A stretch of DNA of 56,950 nt from Planctomycetota bacterium (GCA_016873255.1 VGXR01000012.1:1-56950); one strand, 5' to 3'; shown: positions 46,847 to 55,792, counted from the stretch's first letter. Numbers and translations: made by a program. Notes: a model not told the origin generated them from the letters alone.

Positions 46847-48499
46847 TTGGGCGTCTACGTCTCGCTCCTCGTCCGCCGCTACCTCACGACGCGCATCATC
46901 CCGCTCATCGCGGTGGGCGCGGTGGCGCTGTGCGTGGCGCTGGTGACCGTGGTGGTGAGCGTGATGAGCGGGTTCCTGGAGAACCTGCGCAACTCCGGGC
47001 GCACGCTCATGGGCGACGTGGTGGTGTCGTACCCGGTGCAGGGCATCCCCTGGTACGAGGACCTGATCGCCGACATCGAGCGGCTGCCCGGCGCGGAGGC
47101 GGCGACGCCGCTCGTCGACACGTACGGCCTGGTGCGCATGCCCTACCCCGACGGCGGCAACAAGGACGTGGTCACCGCGCAGGTGTGGGCCATCGAGCCG
47201 GACAGCTTCGCGCGCGTCACCGAGTTCGACCGCACCATCTGGTGGAAGCCGGCCGACGCCGCGCAGGCACTGGCCATGGCCCCCGACGACCCGCGGCGCA
47301 CGCTCACCGGCAAGGAGTACGGCAACGCCAAGGCGATGCGCGACGCCGACACGGGTGCGCCCGGCGCGCTCCTGGGCATGCACGTGAGCGTGGTCAACCA
47401 GCGCCAGCGCGACGGCAGCTACCGGCCGCGCGTGGACCGGTGGTGGATGCCCAGCCACGAGGTCACCGTGACGCTGGTGCCGATCAGCGAGAAGGGCCAG
47501 GTCTCGCAGTCCAACAGCCGCGTGTTCAAGGTGGTCAACGAGGTGATGTCGGGCGTGTTCCAGGTGGACCGCAACCGCATCTTCATCCCGCTGAAGGACG
47601 GGCAGGAGCTGCTGCGGCTCGACGAGGCGCCCGTGGTCGACACCGACGCCGAGCCGGACGCGCAGGGCAACCTGCCGGTGATCGGCACCTCGCCCGCGCG
47701 CGCGACGCAGGTGCTGGTGCGCGCCAAGCCGGGGGTCACGCCGCGCGAGCTGCGCGACCAGGTCACCGAGGCCTACGCCGCGTTCTGGGGGCGCAAGGCC
47801 GCGGACCGCTCCGTGCGCGTGCGGCCGCCCGCCCCCGACTACGTCACCGTGCAGACGTGGGAGGAGCGCCTGCGCGACATCATCGCGCCGGTGGAGCGCG
47901 AGCGGCAGATGATGCGCATCCTGTTCTCGCTCACGTACCTCGTGTGCGCCGGGCTGATCCTCGCGATCTTCTGGTCGATCGTCAGCGAGAAGACCCGCGA
48001 CGTCGGCATCCTGCGCGCCGTGGGCGCAGGGCGTCTCGGGGTGCTCCGCATCTTCCTGGCGTACGGGCTGGTGATCGGTGCCGTCGGCTCGCTCGCGGGC
48101 GCAGGCCTCGGATGGCTGATCATCCGCAACATCAACGACATCCACATGGCCCTCGGAGAGGACGCGCCCGCGTGGTCGTGGATCGCGGCCTACCTGCTTG
48201 CCGCGCTCGCGGGCACCATGGCGCTGCGCGCCCTCGTCGCCTCGCGCGTCCTGGCCACGCTCCTGCACTCGGTGGCGGCGCTGGTGCTTGCCGGCATCGG
48301 CACGGGCCTGTACCTGCACCAGGGGTTCCTCATGTGGGACCCGGCCGTCTACTACTTCGCCACCATCCCCAGCCAGATGGACTGGACGAACGCGGTGGTG
48401 ACCTGCATCGGCGCCACGGTGTTCAGCGTGCTCGGCGCCGCCGTGCCCGCCGCGCGGGCCGCCGACATCGACCCCGTGCGCGCGCTGCGCTACGAATGA
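46847..48499 (+). CDS. LolC/E- or MacB-type ABC transporter permease
   Basis: 550 aa. A first transmembrane helix at about 15-40, a large periplasmic domain (about 40-355) and three C-terminal helices (about 360-380, 400-430, 505-530), the four-helix FtsX/MacB layout. The C-terminus ends with the typical AAVPAARAADIDPVRALRYE. Such permeases extract lipoproteins or drive periplasmic mechanical work rather than classical transport. The start is TTG 46847, 9 nt after a TACGAT box. The ATPase gene follows 7 nt after the stop. Confidence 0.85.
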   Translation: MGVYVSLLVRRYLTTRIIPLIAVGAVALCVALVTVVVSVMSGFLENLRNSGRTLMGDVVVSYPVQGIPWYEDLIADIERLPGAEAATPLVDTYGLVRMPYPDGGNKDVVTAQVWAIEPDSFARVTEFDRTIWWKPADAAQALAMAPDDPRRTLTGKEYGNAKAMRDADTGAPGALLGMHVSVVNQRQRDGSYRPRVDRWWMPSHEVTVTLVPISEKGQVSQSNSRVFKVVNEVMSGVFQVDRNRIFIPLKDGQELLRLDEAPVVDTDAEPDAQGNLPVIGTSPARATQVLVRAKPGVTPRELRDQVTEAYAAFWGRKAADRSVRVRPPAPDYVTVQTWEERLRDIIAPVERERQMMRILFSLTYLVCAGLILAIFWSIVSEKTRDVGILRAVGAGRLGVLRIFLAYGLVIGAVGSLAGAGLGWLIIRNINDIHMALGEDAPAWSWIAAYLLAALAGTMALRALVASRVLATLLHSVAALVLAGIGTGLYLHQGFLMWDPAVYYFATIPSQMDWTNAVVTCIGATVFSVLGAAVPAARAADIDPVRALRYE

Positions 48500-48506
48500 A
48501 CGCGCG

Positions 48507-49241
48507 ATGACCTCCTCCGGCCACCAGCCCCACGCACCCGCCGCGCCCGTCGCGGGGGGCCCCATCCTCGAGGCGCGCGACGTGCACCGCACCTACCGCC
48601 TGGGACGCGTCGAGGTGCCGGTCCTCAAGGGAGCTTCCATCGCGGTGCATCCCGGCGAGTGGGTGTCCATCCTCGGGTCGAGCGGCAGCGGAAAGAGCAC
48701 CCTGCTCCACATCCTCGGCGGACTCGACCGCGCCGACCGCGGCCACGTCGCGTTCCGCGGCGAGGAGATCGTGGGCTACTCCCCGCGCCGCCTCGACCGC
48801 TACCGCAACGACCACGTGGGCTTCGTGTTCCAGTTCTACCACCTGCTTCCCGAGCTCACGGTGCTCGAGAACGCGATGCTGCCGGCGACGGTCGGCGTGG
48901 GCATGATCGAGTGGTCGCGGCGCCGGCACGAGGTCCGCGAGCGTGCGCGCGCGCTCCTCGACCGCCTCGGCCTGTCGCACCGCTTCCGCCACCGGCCCGC
49001 GGAGCTCTCCGGCGGCGAGCGCCAGCGGGTGGCGATCGCGCGCGCGCTGATGCGAAACCCCGAGGTGCTGCTCGCCGACGAGCCCACCGGCAACCTCGAC
49101 GCCAGGAGCGGCGAGTCGCTGCTCGAGGTGATCGCCGAGCAGCACCGCGCCGGGCTGGCGGTGGTGATGGTCACGCACGACCAGTGGGTGGCCGCGCGCG
49201 CCGACCGCACCGTGCACCTGGCCGACGGCCGCGTGGCCTGA
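48507..49241 (+). CDS. LolD-type ABC transporter ATP-binding protein
   Basis: 244 aa. Walker A GSSGSGKST (57-65), Q-loop VFQFYHLLPELT, signature LSGGERQR, Walker B VLLADEPTGNLD and the H-loop MVTHD. The YHLLPELTVLENAMLPA pattern is typical of LolD/MacB ATPases that pair with FtsX-type permeases. An N-terminal Pro/Ala extension of about 18 residues precedes the domain. Ends 9 nt from the convergent peptidase gene. Confidence 0.93.
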   Translation: MTSSGHQPHAPAAPVAGGPILEARDVHRTYRLGRVEVPVLKGASIAVHPGEWVSILGSSGSGKSTLLHILGGLDRADRGHVAFRGEEIVGYSPRRLDRYRNDHVGFVFQFYHLLPELTVLENAMLPATVGVGMIEWSRRRHEVRERARALLDRLGLSHRFRHRPAELSGGERQRVAIARALMRNPEVLLADEPTGNLDARSGESLLEVIAEQHRAGLAVVMVTHDQWVAARADRTVHLADGRVA

Positions 49242-49250
49242 CGGCGCGGA

Positions 49251-51512
49251 TCAGGCAGTCCAGGCGCCGAGGAGCAGCCCGAGGTCGGACCCGTTGACCG
49301 TGCCGTCGCCGTTGACATCCGCTGCGGGCAGCCCGCCGCTTCCCCACGCGCCGAGCAGCAGGCCCAGGTCCGAGCCGTCGATCCGCCCGTCGCGGTTGAT
49401 GTCGGCGGGCGCGTGCTGGCAGCCCGTGCGCTCGACGCGCACGTCGTCCACCCCGGCCTCCACCACCGAGCCCGCACCGAGGTCGCGCGCGCGGAACCGG
49501 ACGCGGAACGCGCCGGGCGCCGGCAGGAACGAAGCCAGCGACCGCCGCACCTCGACCCACGCGCCCGCGTTCGCCGTGACGTCCTCGAGCAAGGACCATG
49601 TGCTGCCGTCGGACGACCACTCCACGGGCATCGAGTCCTCGTTGGGCGCCGCGCCCTGGCTGTTGGAGTACCAGCGCCAGTACACGAGCTCCGCCGAGAG
49701 GTCGGAGCCATCGAGCGCAGGCGAGACAAGGGTCGTGATGCCGCCGTCGACGTCCGCCGCCCCCACCGCCCCGCCGGCAACGCCCTGACCGGTGACCCAG
49801 CAGCGCGTTCCGGGCGCGGGAGTTCGGTCGTCCTCCGGCTGCGCGGCGGTGCCGACCGGGTCCACGAGCACCCAGAGGCCTGCGGTCGCGTTGTCGCCCG
49901 CCGCCCCCACGGACCATGCCGGGGTTCCCGCGGCGTCGAACGTGTCCTCGAAGCGCACGATGCGTTCCTGCGCAAGCGCCGCAAGCACGGCCGCCGGCGC
50001 CCCGGACGGATAGGCCACGGTGCCCTCCGAGCACGCCACCTCGAACCAGTACTCCACGGTCCGGCCGCACGGCGCGGCCGGGATCGATGCGGTGAACGTG
50101 CCCGCGCCGGCCGACATGGGAATCGCGGAGAAGGCGGACTCGCCGGCGTACCGCACGCGCAGCGAAGCACCGATCACCGCGCCGGTGGTCGGCGTGACGG
50201 CGATCGACACGGTCGTCGGCTGGCCGGCAGCGAGCACCGACGGCAGGTCGCCGTTCGGCGCCACGATCGCGGGGTCGAGCGTCGCCTCCATCATCGCCAG
50301 CGCCGCGTCGAGGTTCTCGCGCGCGTTGGGGAGGATCTCCGCGGGGGGCATCACGAACCCGTACGTGCCGGTGTCGCGCACCTCGATGGTGTAGCTCAGC
50401 ACGCCCTGGTCGCCGTACGACCAGTCAACCGAGCCGCCCGACGCGGGATAGATGGTGGAGTAGATCGGGCCCGGGGCGTAGGAACGCCCGGAGACCGCGG
50501 CGATCGCGTCGCGCATCGCCAGGCCGACCGCGCGGTGGGCGGCATCGTCGGGGCACGGGTCGCCCGTCCAGCCCCACGGCCAGAGCAGGAGCTGGCTGTA
50601 CGAATGGAAGTCGATCGACGCCAGGATCTGCGGGCGTGCGACATAGAAGTCGCGCATCGCCGCGACTTCGGGCGACGAGAACGGCGCGGTCCCGCGATAG
50701 GTGTCGTTGCCCGGCACGGCGCTCGCGCCGACGCCTCCCCATCCGTATCCCCAGTTGCGGTTGGGGTCGGTCCCGACGGACCCGTCCGCGTTGGGCTGCC
50801 GGTTCTTGCGCCACAGCCGATTGGCCGTCGATGCCCACGAGTGCACGTATCCGTCGGCGTTCACGACAGGCACCAGGTAGACGGCCGAGCGCTGCAGCAG
50901 GTCCGCGAGCCTCGGATCCGAGAACGCGCCCTCCACCAGCCGGTCGGCGATGTACATCACGGTCATGGGAGTGGCCCACTCGCGGGCGTGCTGGCATCCG
51001 TTGAACAGGAACGCCGGGGCGCTCGCGGGATCGGCGGCACGCGAGATGCGGATGCCGCGGATCGTGCGGCCCTCGAAGGTGGTGCCCACTGCCACGGGCT
51101 GCACGAGCGCCGGGTTCGCGGCCACGTACGCGTCGAGGCGCGCATTGACCGCGGCGAGGTCCTTGAAGTCGAGGAACCATGCGTCGTCCGCCACCCCGCC
51201 CTCGGGCGGGCGCGAGAGCCGCGCGTGCTCGGCGTCGATGCGTGCCTCCAGGTCGGGGATCAGCACCTCGTGGCGGATGCCCGCGGCCTCGAGCGCCTTG
51301 CGCTGCGCGGGCGCGACGCGCATGTCGAACGTGCCGATGCCGGCACCGTGCGACCACAGGTCGTCGGTCAGCGCAAGCGCCGCCTGCACCTCGCGCACGG
51401 AGGCCGCGTGCACCCGGACGACCACGTGGTCGCGGAACGGGCGTCCCGCGTCGGAGGACAGGGCCGAAGCCGCCAGGACGGAGGAGGCCAGAGCGGCGGC
51501 AGGGAGCGGCAT
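49251..51512 (-). CDS. Secreted M14 zinc carboxypeptidase with dockerin-like C-terminal repeats
   Basis: 753 aa. Signal peptide (about 1-20), a propeptide-like segment, then an M14 catalytic domain: NGCQHAREWATP supplies the His/Glu zinc ligands, IDFHSYSQLLLWPWG the third ligand and YTIEVRDTGTYGFVMP the catalytic Glu. A beta-sandwich region follows, and residues about 704-753 hold two EF-hand-like repeats, DINRDGRIDGSDLG and DVNGDGTVNGSDLG, each followed by LLLGAW. These repeats are a Phycisphaerales hallmark. ATG 51512 follows TACCGT by exactly 6 nt. Confidence 0.92.
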   Translation of the reverse strand: MPLPAAALASSVLAASALSSDAGRPFRDHVVVRVHAASVREVQAALALTDDLWSHGAGIGTFDMRVAPAQRKALEAAGIRHEVLIPDLEARIDAEHARLSRPPEGGVADDAWFLDFKDLAAVNARLDAYVAANPALVQPVAVGTTFEGRTIRGIRISRAADPASAPAFLFNGCQHAREWATPMTVMYIADRLVEGAFSDPRLADLLQRSAVYLVPVVNADGYVHSWASTANRLWRKNRQPNADGSVGTDPNRNWGYGWGGVGASAVPGNDTYRGTAPFSSPEVAAMRDFYVARPQILASIDFHSYSQLLLWPWGWTGDPCPDDAAHRAVGLAMRDAIAAVSGRSYAPGPIYSTIYPASGGSVDWSYGDQGVLSYTIEVRDTGTYGFVMPPAEILPNARENLDAALAMMEATLDPAIVAPNGDLPSVLAAGQPTTVSIAVTPTTGAVIGASLRVRYAGESAFSAIPMSAGAGTFTASIPAAPCGRTVEYWFEVACSEGTVAYPSGAPAAVLAALAQERIVRFEDTFDAAGTPAWSVGAAGDNATAGLWVLVDPVGTAAQPEDDRTPAPGTRCWVTGQGVAGGAVGAADVDGGITTLVSPALDGSDLSAELVYWRWYSNSQGAAPNEDSMPVEWSSDGSTWSLLEDVTANAGAWVEVRRSLASFLPAPGAFRVRFRARDLGAGSVVEAGVDDVRVERTGCQHAPADINRDGRIDGSDLGLLLGAWGSGGLPAADVNGDGTVNGSDLGLLLGAWTA

Positions 51513-51518
51513 CCCCGA

Positions 51519-51524
51519 ACGGTA
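51519..51524 (-). promoter_or_regulatory. Predicted -10 element (TACCGT) of M14 peptidase
   Basis: TACCGT exactly 6 nt before ATG 51512. Confidence 0.55.
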
Positions 51525-51566
51525 ACACCAAAGTCGTGCGGCGCCACCCGCAGCCTGACCGAGACC

Positions 51567-51572
51567 TACACT
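51567..51572 (+). promoter_or_regulatory. Predicted -10 element (TACACT) of ChaN-like gene
   Basis: TACACT 10 nt before ATG 51583, in a 70-bp divergent space. Confidence 0.5.
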
Positions 51573-51582
51573 CCCGGGCCCG

Positions 51583-52644
51583 ATGCGCCGCCTCCCTCGC
51601 GCCATCCTCGCAGCCGCCGCCCTCTGCGCGGCCGCCTCGTGCACGCGCAACCCCTACGACGACCCCTTCTGGTACTGGGCGCCGGAGCCCGGTTCCACGC
51701 TGACCCCGCGCGTGCAGAGCGGGCCGCGCAGCCTGGCGATGTTCCGCGGCGACACCGGCACCCCGGTCGACTGGAACTCGCTCGCCGTCGGCATCCGCTG
51801 GGCGGACATCGTCATCGTCGGCGAGCAGCACGACGACGCCAACGCGCACCTCGTGCAGCAGGCGGTGGTGGCCGAGATCATCGCCACGTGGCCGGGCAGC
51901 GCGGTGTCGCTCGAGATGCTCGAGCGCGACGAGCAGCCCATCGTCGATGCGTACCTGCGCGGCGAGATCACGAAGGACGAGTTCGTCGACCGCACCGAGA
52001 GCCGCAACTGGGCCTCGAAGGGTTCGTGGGACGGCTTCTACCAGCCCGTCATCGAGTCGGCGCGCGCCAACCATTGCCCGGTCGTGGCCGCAAACGCCCC
52101 GCGCGAGTACGTGCGCATGGCGCGCACCGAGGGCTACGAGGCGCTCGAGGCGCTGCCCGCGGAGCAGCGCGCGCTCTTCTCGCTGCCCGAACGCGACCCG
52201 CCCGAGACCTACCGGGCGCGCTTCAAGGACTTCATGACCGGCGACGGCGAGCCGCCCGCCGACGAGCGCGTCGACGAGGTGCTTCGCTCGCAGCGGCTGT
52301 GGGACGCCACGATGGCCGATTCGGTGGTGCGCGCCATGCGGGACCTGCCCTCCGGCGCCAAGGTCGTGCACCTCGTGGGCCAGTTCCACTCGGAATACGA
52401 CGGCGGGCTGGTCAGCGAGATCCAGGCACGCGCCCCGCTCACCCGCATCCTCACCGTCACCGTGCAGAAGGGCGAGGCGCGCGCGCTGCGCCCGGAGGAC
52501 CGCGGCAAGGCGGACATCGTGGTGTACGGCGTGCGTCTCGCCCCGGAGTGGCGGATGTTCCGCGCCAGCCAGACGTTCGACGCGGCCAAGTCCACCAAGA
52601 CCCTCCCCGAGGGCGACCTCCCGAGTTGGGGCTTCGCGTACTGA
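51583..52644 (+). CDS. ChaN-family heme-binding-type lipoprotein
   Basis: 353 aa. Signal peptide with Cys 20 in an Ala-rich lipobox-like site. The ChaN (Cofac_haem_bdg) domain is seen as ADIVIVGEQHDDANAHLVQQAV, VSLEMLERDEQPIVDAYLRGEI and VVHLVGQFHSEYDGGL. ChaN proteins bind heme in iron uptake, and relatives may be hydrolases. The last 70 residues are not distinctive. Monocistronic as far as seen. Confidence 0.85.
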   Translation: MRRLPRAILAAAALCAAASCTRNPYDDPFWYWAPEPGSTLTPRVQSGPRSLAMFRGDTGTPVDWNSLAVGIRWADIVIVGEQHDDANAHLVQQAVVAEIIATWPGSAVSLEMLERDEQPIVDAYLRGEITKDEFVDRTESRNWASKGSWDGFYQPVIESARANHCPVVAANAPREYVRMARTEGYEALEALPAEQRALFSLPERDPPETYRARFKDFMTGDGEPPADERVDEVLRSQRLWDATMADSVVRAMRDLPSGAKVVHLVGQFHSEYDGGLVSEIQARAPLTRILTVTVQKGEARALRPEDRGKADIVVYGVRLAPEWRMFRASQTFDAAKSTKTLPEGDLPSWGFAY

Positions 52645-52710
52645 GCGGCGCGGGAAGGCCGGGGCGGGGGCGCGTGCCGCGTCCACCGGCCGGGCATCAG
52701 CCGGCGTCGT

Positions 52711-53085
52711 TCACTTGCCGATGATCTTCGCGAGGTCGGCCTGCGAGTCGACGACCTTGAAGAGCTTGTCCATCTTCATCATGGCCATCAGGCTCTTCAG
52801 GTCCTTGTTGAGCCCGTAGAGGACGGGCTGCGCGCCGACGGCCGCGGCGGCGTTGCGCGCGCCGATGAACATGCTCAGGCCCATCGAGCTCATGAAGCTC
52901 ACGGCGCTCAGGTCGAGCACCAGGAACTTGATGGTCTTGAGCTTGAGGTAGGGCCCGATGTCCTCCTGGATGATCGGCGTCTCGCGCTGGCCGATGTTCG
53001 GGCCGGCGAACTTGATCTGGACGACGGGACCGTCCCACGCGACCTCGACGAGCGGGGACTTCTTCCTGTTCGGGGGGAGTTCCAT
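52711..53085 (-). CDS. Second STAS-domain protein
   Basis: 124 aa, the same length as the STAS protein at 42700. STAS core IKFLVLDLSAVSFMSSMGLSMF (52-73) with Ser 66/67 at the phosphorylation position. Sequence outside the core differs from the first, so it is a paralogue not a recent copy. It begins with a Lys/Pro-rich segment. No kinase/phosphatase partner nearby. A TATAAC box lies 11 nt upstream. Confidence 0.85.
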   Translation of the reverse strand: MELPPNRKKSPLVEVAWDGPVVQIKFAGPNIGQRETPIIQEDIGPYLKLKTIKFLVLDLSAVSFMSSMGLSMFIGARNAAAAVGAQPVLYGLNKDLKSLMAMMKMDKLFKVVDSQADLAKIIGK

Positions 53086-53096
53086 GGACGCGCGGA

Positions 53097-53102
53097 GTTA
53101 TA
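53097..53102 (-). promoter_or_regulatory. Possible -10 element (TATAAC) of second STAS gene
   Basis: TATAAC 11 nt before ATG 53085. Confidence 0.4.
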
Positions 53103-53138
53103 CCACGCCCCCGGGGCGCGACGGCTGCCCGCCGCGGC

Positions 53139-53624
53139 TCAGCGACGCAGCATGCCCGGCACCAGGAGCCCCGCGAGCGCCATGGCCCCGGGCTCGCCGC
53201 GAAGCCACGCGACAGCGCCCTTGCGGAACTCGAGCCGAAGCGCACCGCCGCCCCCGCAGAGCGACGCAACCACCTCGCCGAGCATGGGTTCGTGGCCCAC
53301 GAGCGCGATGCGGGCATCGGCCGGCTGCTCGGAGAGGAACGCGACCGCCGCCGCCGCGGCGCCGGCACCCTCGGCCTCGAGGAGCTTGGTCCGCACGGGC
53401 TTCGGCCACCCGGCCTTGGCGCGCACGATGCGCGCGGTGTCCCACGCGCGCACGTGCCCGCTCGAGAGGAGCATGTCGACCGACCCGCGCCAGCGCCCGA
53501 GCTGCCGTGCCACGCGCTCGAACTCGCGCGCGCCGTCGCGCGTGAGCGGGCGCTCCGCGTCGTCGGGCCACGCCTCGGGGTCGCGTTCCTCGGCCTTGGC
53601 ATGGCGGATGACGAAGATCTCCAT
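53139..53624 (-). CDS. sixA: SixA-like phosphohistidine phosphatase
   Basis: 161 aa histidine-phosphatase fold. RHAKAEERDPEAWPDDAERPLT at the N-terminus carries the catalytic Arg-His and the SixA-type insert; VGHEPMLGEVV supplies the second His. SixA removes phosphate from phosphohistidine, for example on Hpt or PTS proteins. ATG 53624 follows TACCAT by exactly 6 nt. Divergent from hutI with only 22 bp between the start codons. Confidence 0.9.
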   Translation of the reverse strand: MEIFVIRHAKAEERDPEAWPDDAERPLTRDGAREFERVARQLGRWRGSVDMLLSSGHVRAWDTARIVRAKAGWPKPVRTKLLEAEGAGAAAAAVAFLSEQPADARIALVGHEPMLGEVVASLCGGGGALRLEFRKGAVAWLRGEPGAMALAGLLVPGMLRR

Positions 53625-53630
53625 GCGTTC

Positions 53631-53636
53631 ATGGTA
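53631..53636 (-). promoter_or_regulatory. Predicted -10 element (TACCAT) of sixA
   Basis: TACCAT exactly 6 nt before ATG 53624; shares two bases with the oppositely directed hutI box. Confidence 0.55.
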
Positions 53637-53640
53637 GTGT
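53635..53640 (+). promoter_or_regulatory. Predicted -10 element (TAGTGT) of hutI
   Basis: TAGTGT exactly 6 nt before ATG 53647; overlaps the sixA box by two bases. Confidence 0.5.
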
Positions 53641-53646
53641 CGAGGC

Positions 53647-54882
53647 ATGGCCGAGGGCCCGATCGCCATCGAGAACGCGCGCATCGTCACGTGCGAGCCT
53701 CCCGCCGACGGCGGCGCGCGCCGCGGCGGCGCGATGCGCGAGCTGCGTACGCTCGCGCGCGGGCACGTGATCGTGGAGGGCGGCCGCATCGCGGCCGTCG
53801 GCGACGGCCCCGCCGTGTCGCGCGCCGCGGCCATGCGGCTCGATGCCCGGGGCCGCGTGCTGATGCCTGCCGCGGTCGACTGCCACACGCACGCCTGCTG
53901 GGCGGGCGAGCGCTGGGGCGAATGGGAACTGAAGCGCGCGGGCGCCTCGTACCTCGAGATCCTGAAGGCGGGCGGCGGCATCCTGAGCACCGTGGCCGCG
54001 GTGCGCGCCGCGCCGCGCGATGCGCTCGCGTCGCGGCTGGCCGAGCGCCTGGCCGAGATGCGCGCCACGGGCACGGGCGCCGTCGAGGTGAAGACCGGCT
54101 ACGGGCTCGATGCCGCCACCGAGCTCAAGATGCTGGAGGCCATCCTCGCGGTGCGCCGCGTGTGGCCGGCGCCGGTGGTGCCGACGCTCCTCCTCGGGCA
54201 TGCGCTCGACAAGGACAGTCCCGCGCAGCTCGAGGACATGTGCGCGCTGCTCGAGCGCATCGCCGACCGCGTGCCGGGCATGGCGGTCGACTGCTACTGC
54301 GAGGAAGGCGCATGGACCGTCGAGATGTGCAGGACGCTCCTCGCAAAGGGGCGGCGCCTCGGCTTCGACGTGCGGATCCACGCCGACCAGTTCAACGCGC
54401 TCGGCGGGCTGGAGCTGGCGCTCGAGCTCGGGGCGCGCAGCGTCGATCACCTGGAGGCGAGCACGCCGCAGGGGATCGCCGCGCTTGCGGCAAGCCGCGC
54501 CATCGGCGTGGCGCTCCCGGTGTGCGGGTTCGCGCTCGACGGCCGCTTCGCCGACGGGCGATCGCTCATCGACCAAGGCGGCGCGCTGGCGGTGGCGAGC
54601 AACTGGAACCCGGGCAGCGCACCCAGCCCGAGCGCGCAGTTCGCGGCAGCGCTGGCCGGCCGCCACATGCGCCTCACCGCCGCCGAGGCGATCTGCGCCG
54701 TCACCTGGAACGCCGCGTGCGTCCTCGGCCTGCAGCACGAGACGGGCGCCATCCTGCCCGGCATGCGCGCGGACCTGCAGCTCCTGCCGCACCGCGACGA
54801 GCGCGCCTACGCCCACGAGGTCTCGGGCCCGGGCCCCGACGTCACCGTCCTCGGCGGCGACGTGTCCGTGCGCGTGGCCTGA
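53647..54882 (+). CDS. hutI: Imidazolonepropionase
   Basis: 411 aa amidohydrolase of histidine degradation that opens imidazolone-5-propionate to formiminoglutamate. Motifs: VDCHTHACWAGERWGEWELKRAGASY (metal His pair), KAGGGILSTV, VKTGYGL, IHADQFNALGG and SVDHLE. C-terminal MRADLQLL closes the amidohydrolase fold. No hutH, hutU or hutG is in the window. Start is 6 nt after a TAGTGT box. The map gene begins 21 nt downstream with its own -10-like box. Confidence 0.93.
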   Translation: MAEGPIAIENARIVTCEPPADGGARRGGAMRELRTLARGHVIVEGGRIAAVGDGPAVSRAAAMRLDARGRVLMPAAVDCHTHACWAGERWGEWELKRAGASYLEILKAGGGILSTVAAVRAAPRDALASRLAERLAEMRATGTGAVEVKTGYGLDAATELKMLEAILAVRRVWPAPVVPTLLLGHALDKDSPAQLEDMCALLERIADRVPGMAVDCYCEEGAWTVEMCRTLLAKGRRLGFDVRIHADQFNALGGLELALELGARSVDHLEASTPQGIAALAASRAIGVALPVCGFALDGRFADGRSLIDQGGALAVASNWNPGSAPSPSAQFAAALAGRHMRLTAAEAICAVTWNAACVLGLQHETGAILPGMRADLQLLPHRDERAYAHEVSGPGPDVTVLGGDVSVRVA

Positions 54883-54887
54883 ACCCG

Positions 54888-54893
54888 TAGCAT
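54888..54893 (+). promoter_or_regulatory. Predicted -10 element (TAGCAT) of map
   Basis: TAGCAT 10 nt before GTG 54904, in the 21-nt gap after hutI. Confidence 0.45.
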
Positions 54894-54903
54894 CCCGCGC
54901 CCC

Positions 54904-55719
54904 GTGATCATCACCGACCCGAAGGACATCGCCCATGCAGAGGCCGCCGCGGAACGCGTGGTGGAGGTGCACCGCCGCCTCGCGGGGTTCCTGCGCACCG
55001 GGCTGACGCTCGCGGAGATCGACTCGTTCGTGGGCAGCGCGCTCACGGACCTCGGGTGCGAGAGCTGCTTCCTCGGCTACCAGGTGCGCGGCCACCCGCC
55101 CTACCCGAGCCACGCCTGCCTCAGCCCGAACGCGTGCGTCGTCCACGGCACGCACACCATGACGCGCGACCCCGTGCAGGCGGGCGACCTGCTCTCCATC
55201 GACATCGGCGTCCGCCACAGGGGCTGGATCGGCGACGCCGCGTGGACCTACTCGTTCGGCGAGCCCGACAAGCTGGTGCGCGCGCTGATGGAGAGCGGCA
55301 AGGAGAGCCTCCGCCGCGGCATCGCCGCGATGCAGCCGCGCCGGCCGCTCATCGACTGGGCAAAGGCGGTGCAGCAGCACGTGGAGAAGGAGTGCGGCTT
55401 CCACCTGGTGCGCGGGCTCGGCGGGCACGGCATCGGCCGCAGCCTGCACGGCCCGCCGTTCGTCTCCAACGTGGTGCCCACGTATCCCGGCGAATGGGGC
55501 GAGGCCTGGAAGCCCTGGCAGCCCGGCATGATCGTGGCGGTGGAGCCCATGATCGCCGTCGGCACCACCGAGACCCGCACCAAGGGCCGCGAGTGGCCCA
55601 TCTGGACCGCCGACGGATCGCTCGCCGTCCACTACGAGGCCGACGTCCTCGTCACCGAGCGGGGGCCGCGCAACCTGACGGCCGGGCTGTTCGAGATGCC
55701 GGACGTGATCGCGGGGTGA
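54904..55719 (+). CDS. map: Methionine aminopeptidase, type I
   Basis: 271 aa. All five metal ligands are recognisable: Asp in LLSIDIGVRHRGW and GDAAWTYSFG, His in GLGGHGIGRSLHGPP, Glu in IVAVEPMI and Glu in VHYEADVLVTE. It removes the initiator Met from nascent proteins. Type I without insertion. GTG 54904. The SCFLGYQVRGHPPYPSHACLSPN segment forms the S1 region. Confidence 0.95.
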   Translation: MIITDPKDIAHAEAAAERVVEVHRRLAGFLRTGLTLAEIDSFVGSALTDLGCESCFLGYQVRGHPPYPSHACLSPNACVVHGTHTMTRDPVQAGDLLSIDIGVRHRGWIGDAAWTYSFGEPDKLVRALMESGKESLRRGIAAMQPRRPLIDWAKAVQQHVEKECGFHLVRGLGGHGIGRSLHGPPFVSNVVPTYPGEWGEAWKPWQPGMIVAVEPMIAVGTTETRTKGREWPIWTADGSLAVHYEADVLVTERGPRNLTAGLFEMPDVIAG

Positions 55720-55760
55720 GGGGGGCCCCAATCTCGTTGACCGAGGCCCCGCTCGGCCGC

Positions 55761-55766
55761 TAGCAT
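55761..55766 (+). promoter_or_regulatory. Predicted -10 element (TAGCAT) of GspF-like gene
   Basis: TAGCAT 26 nt before ATG 55793; it excludes GTG 55769 as start and leaves a short leader with AAGGA. Confidence 0.5.
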
Positions 55767-55792
55767 TCGTGGCCGAAGCAAGGAATTCCGAG

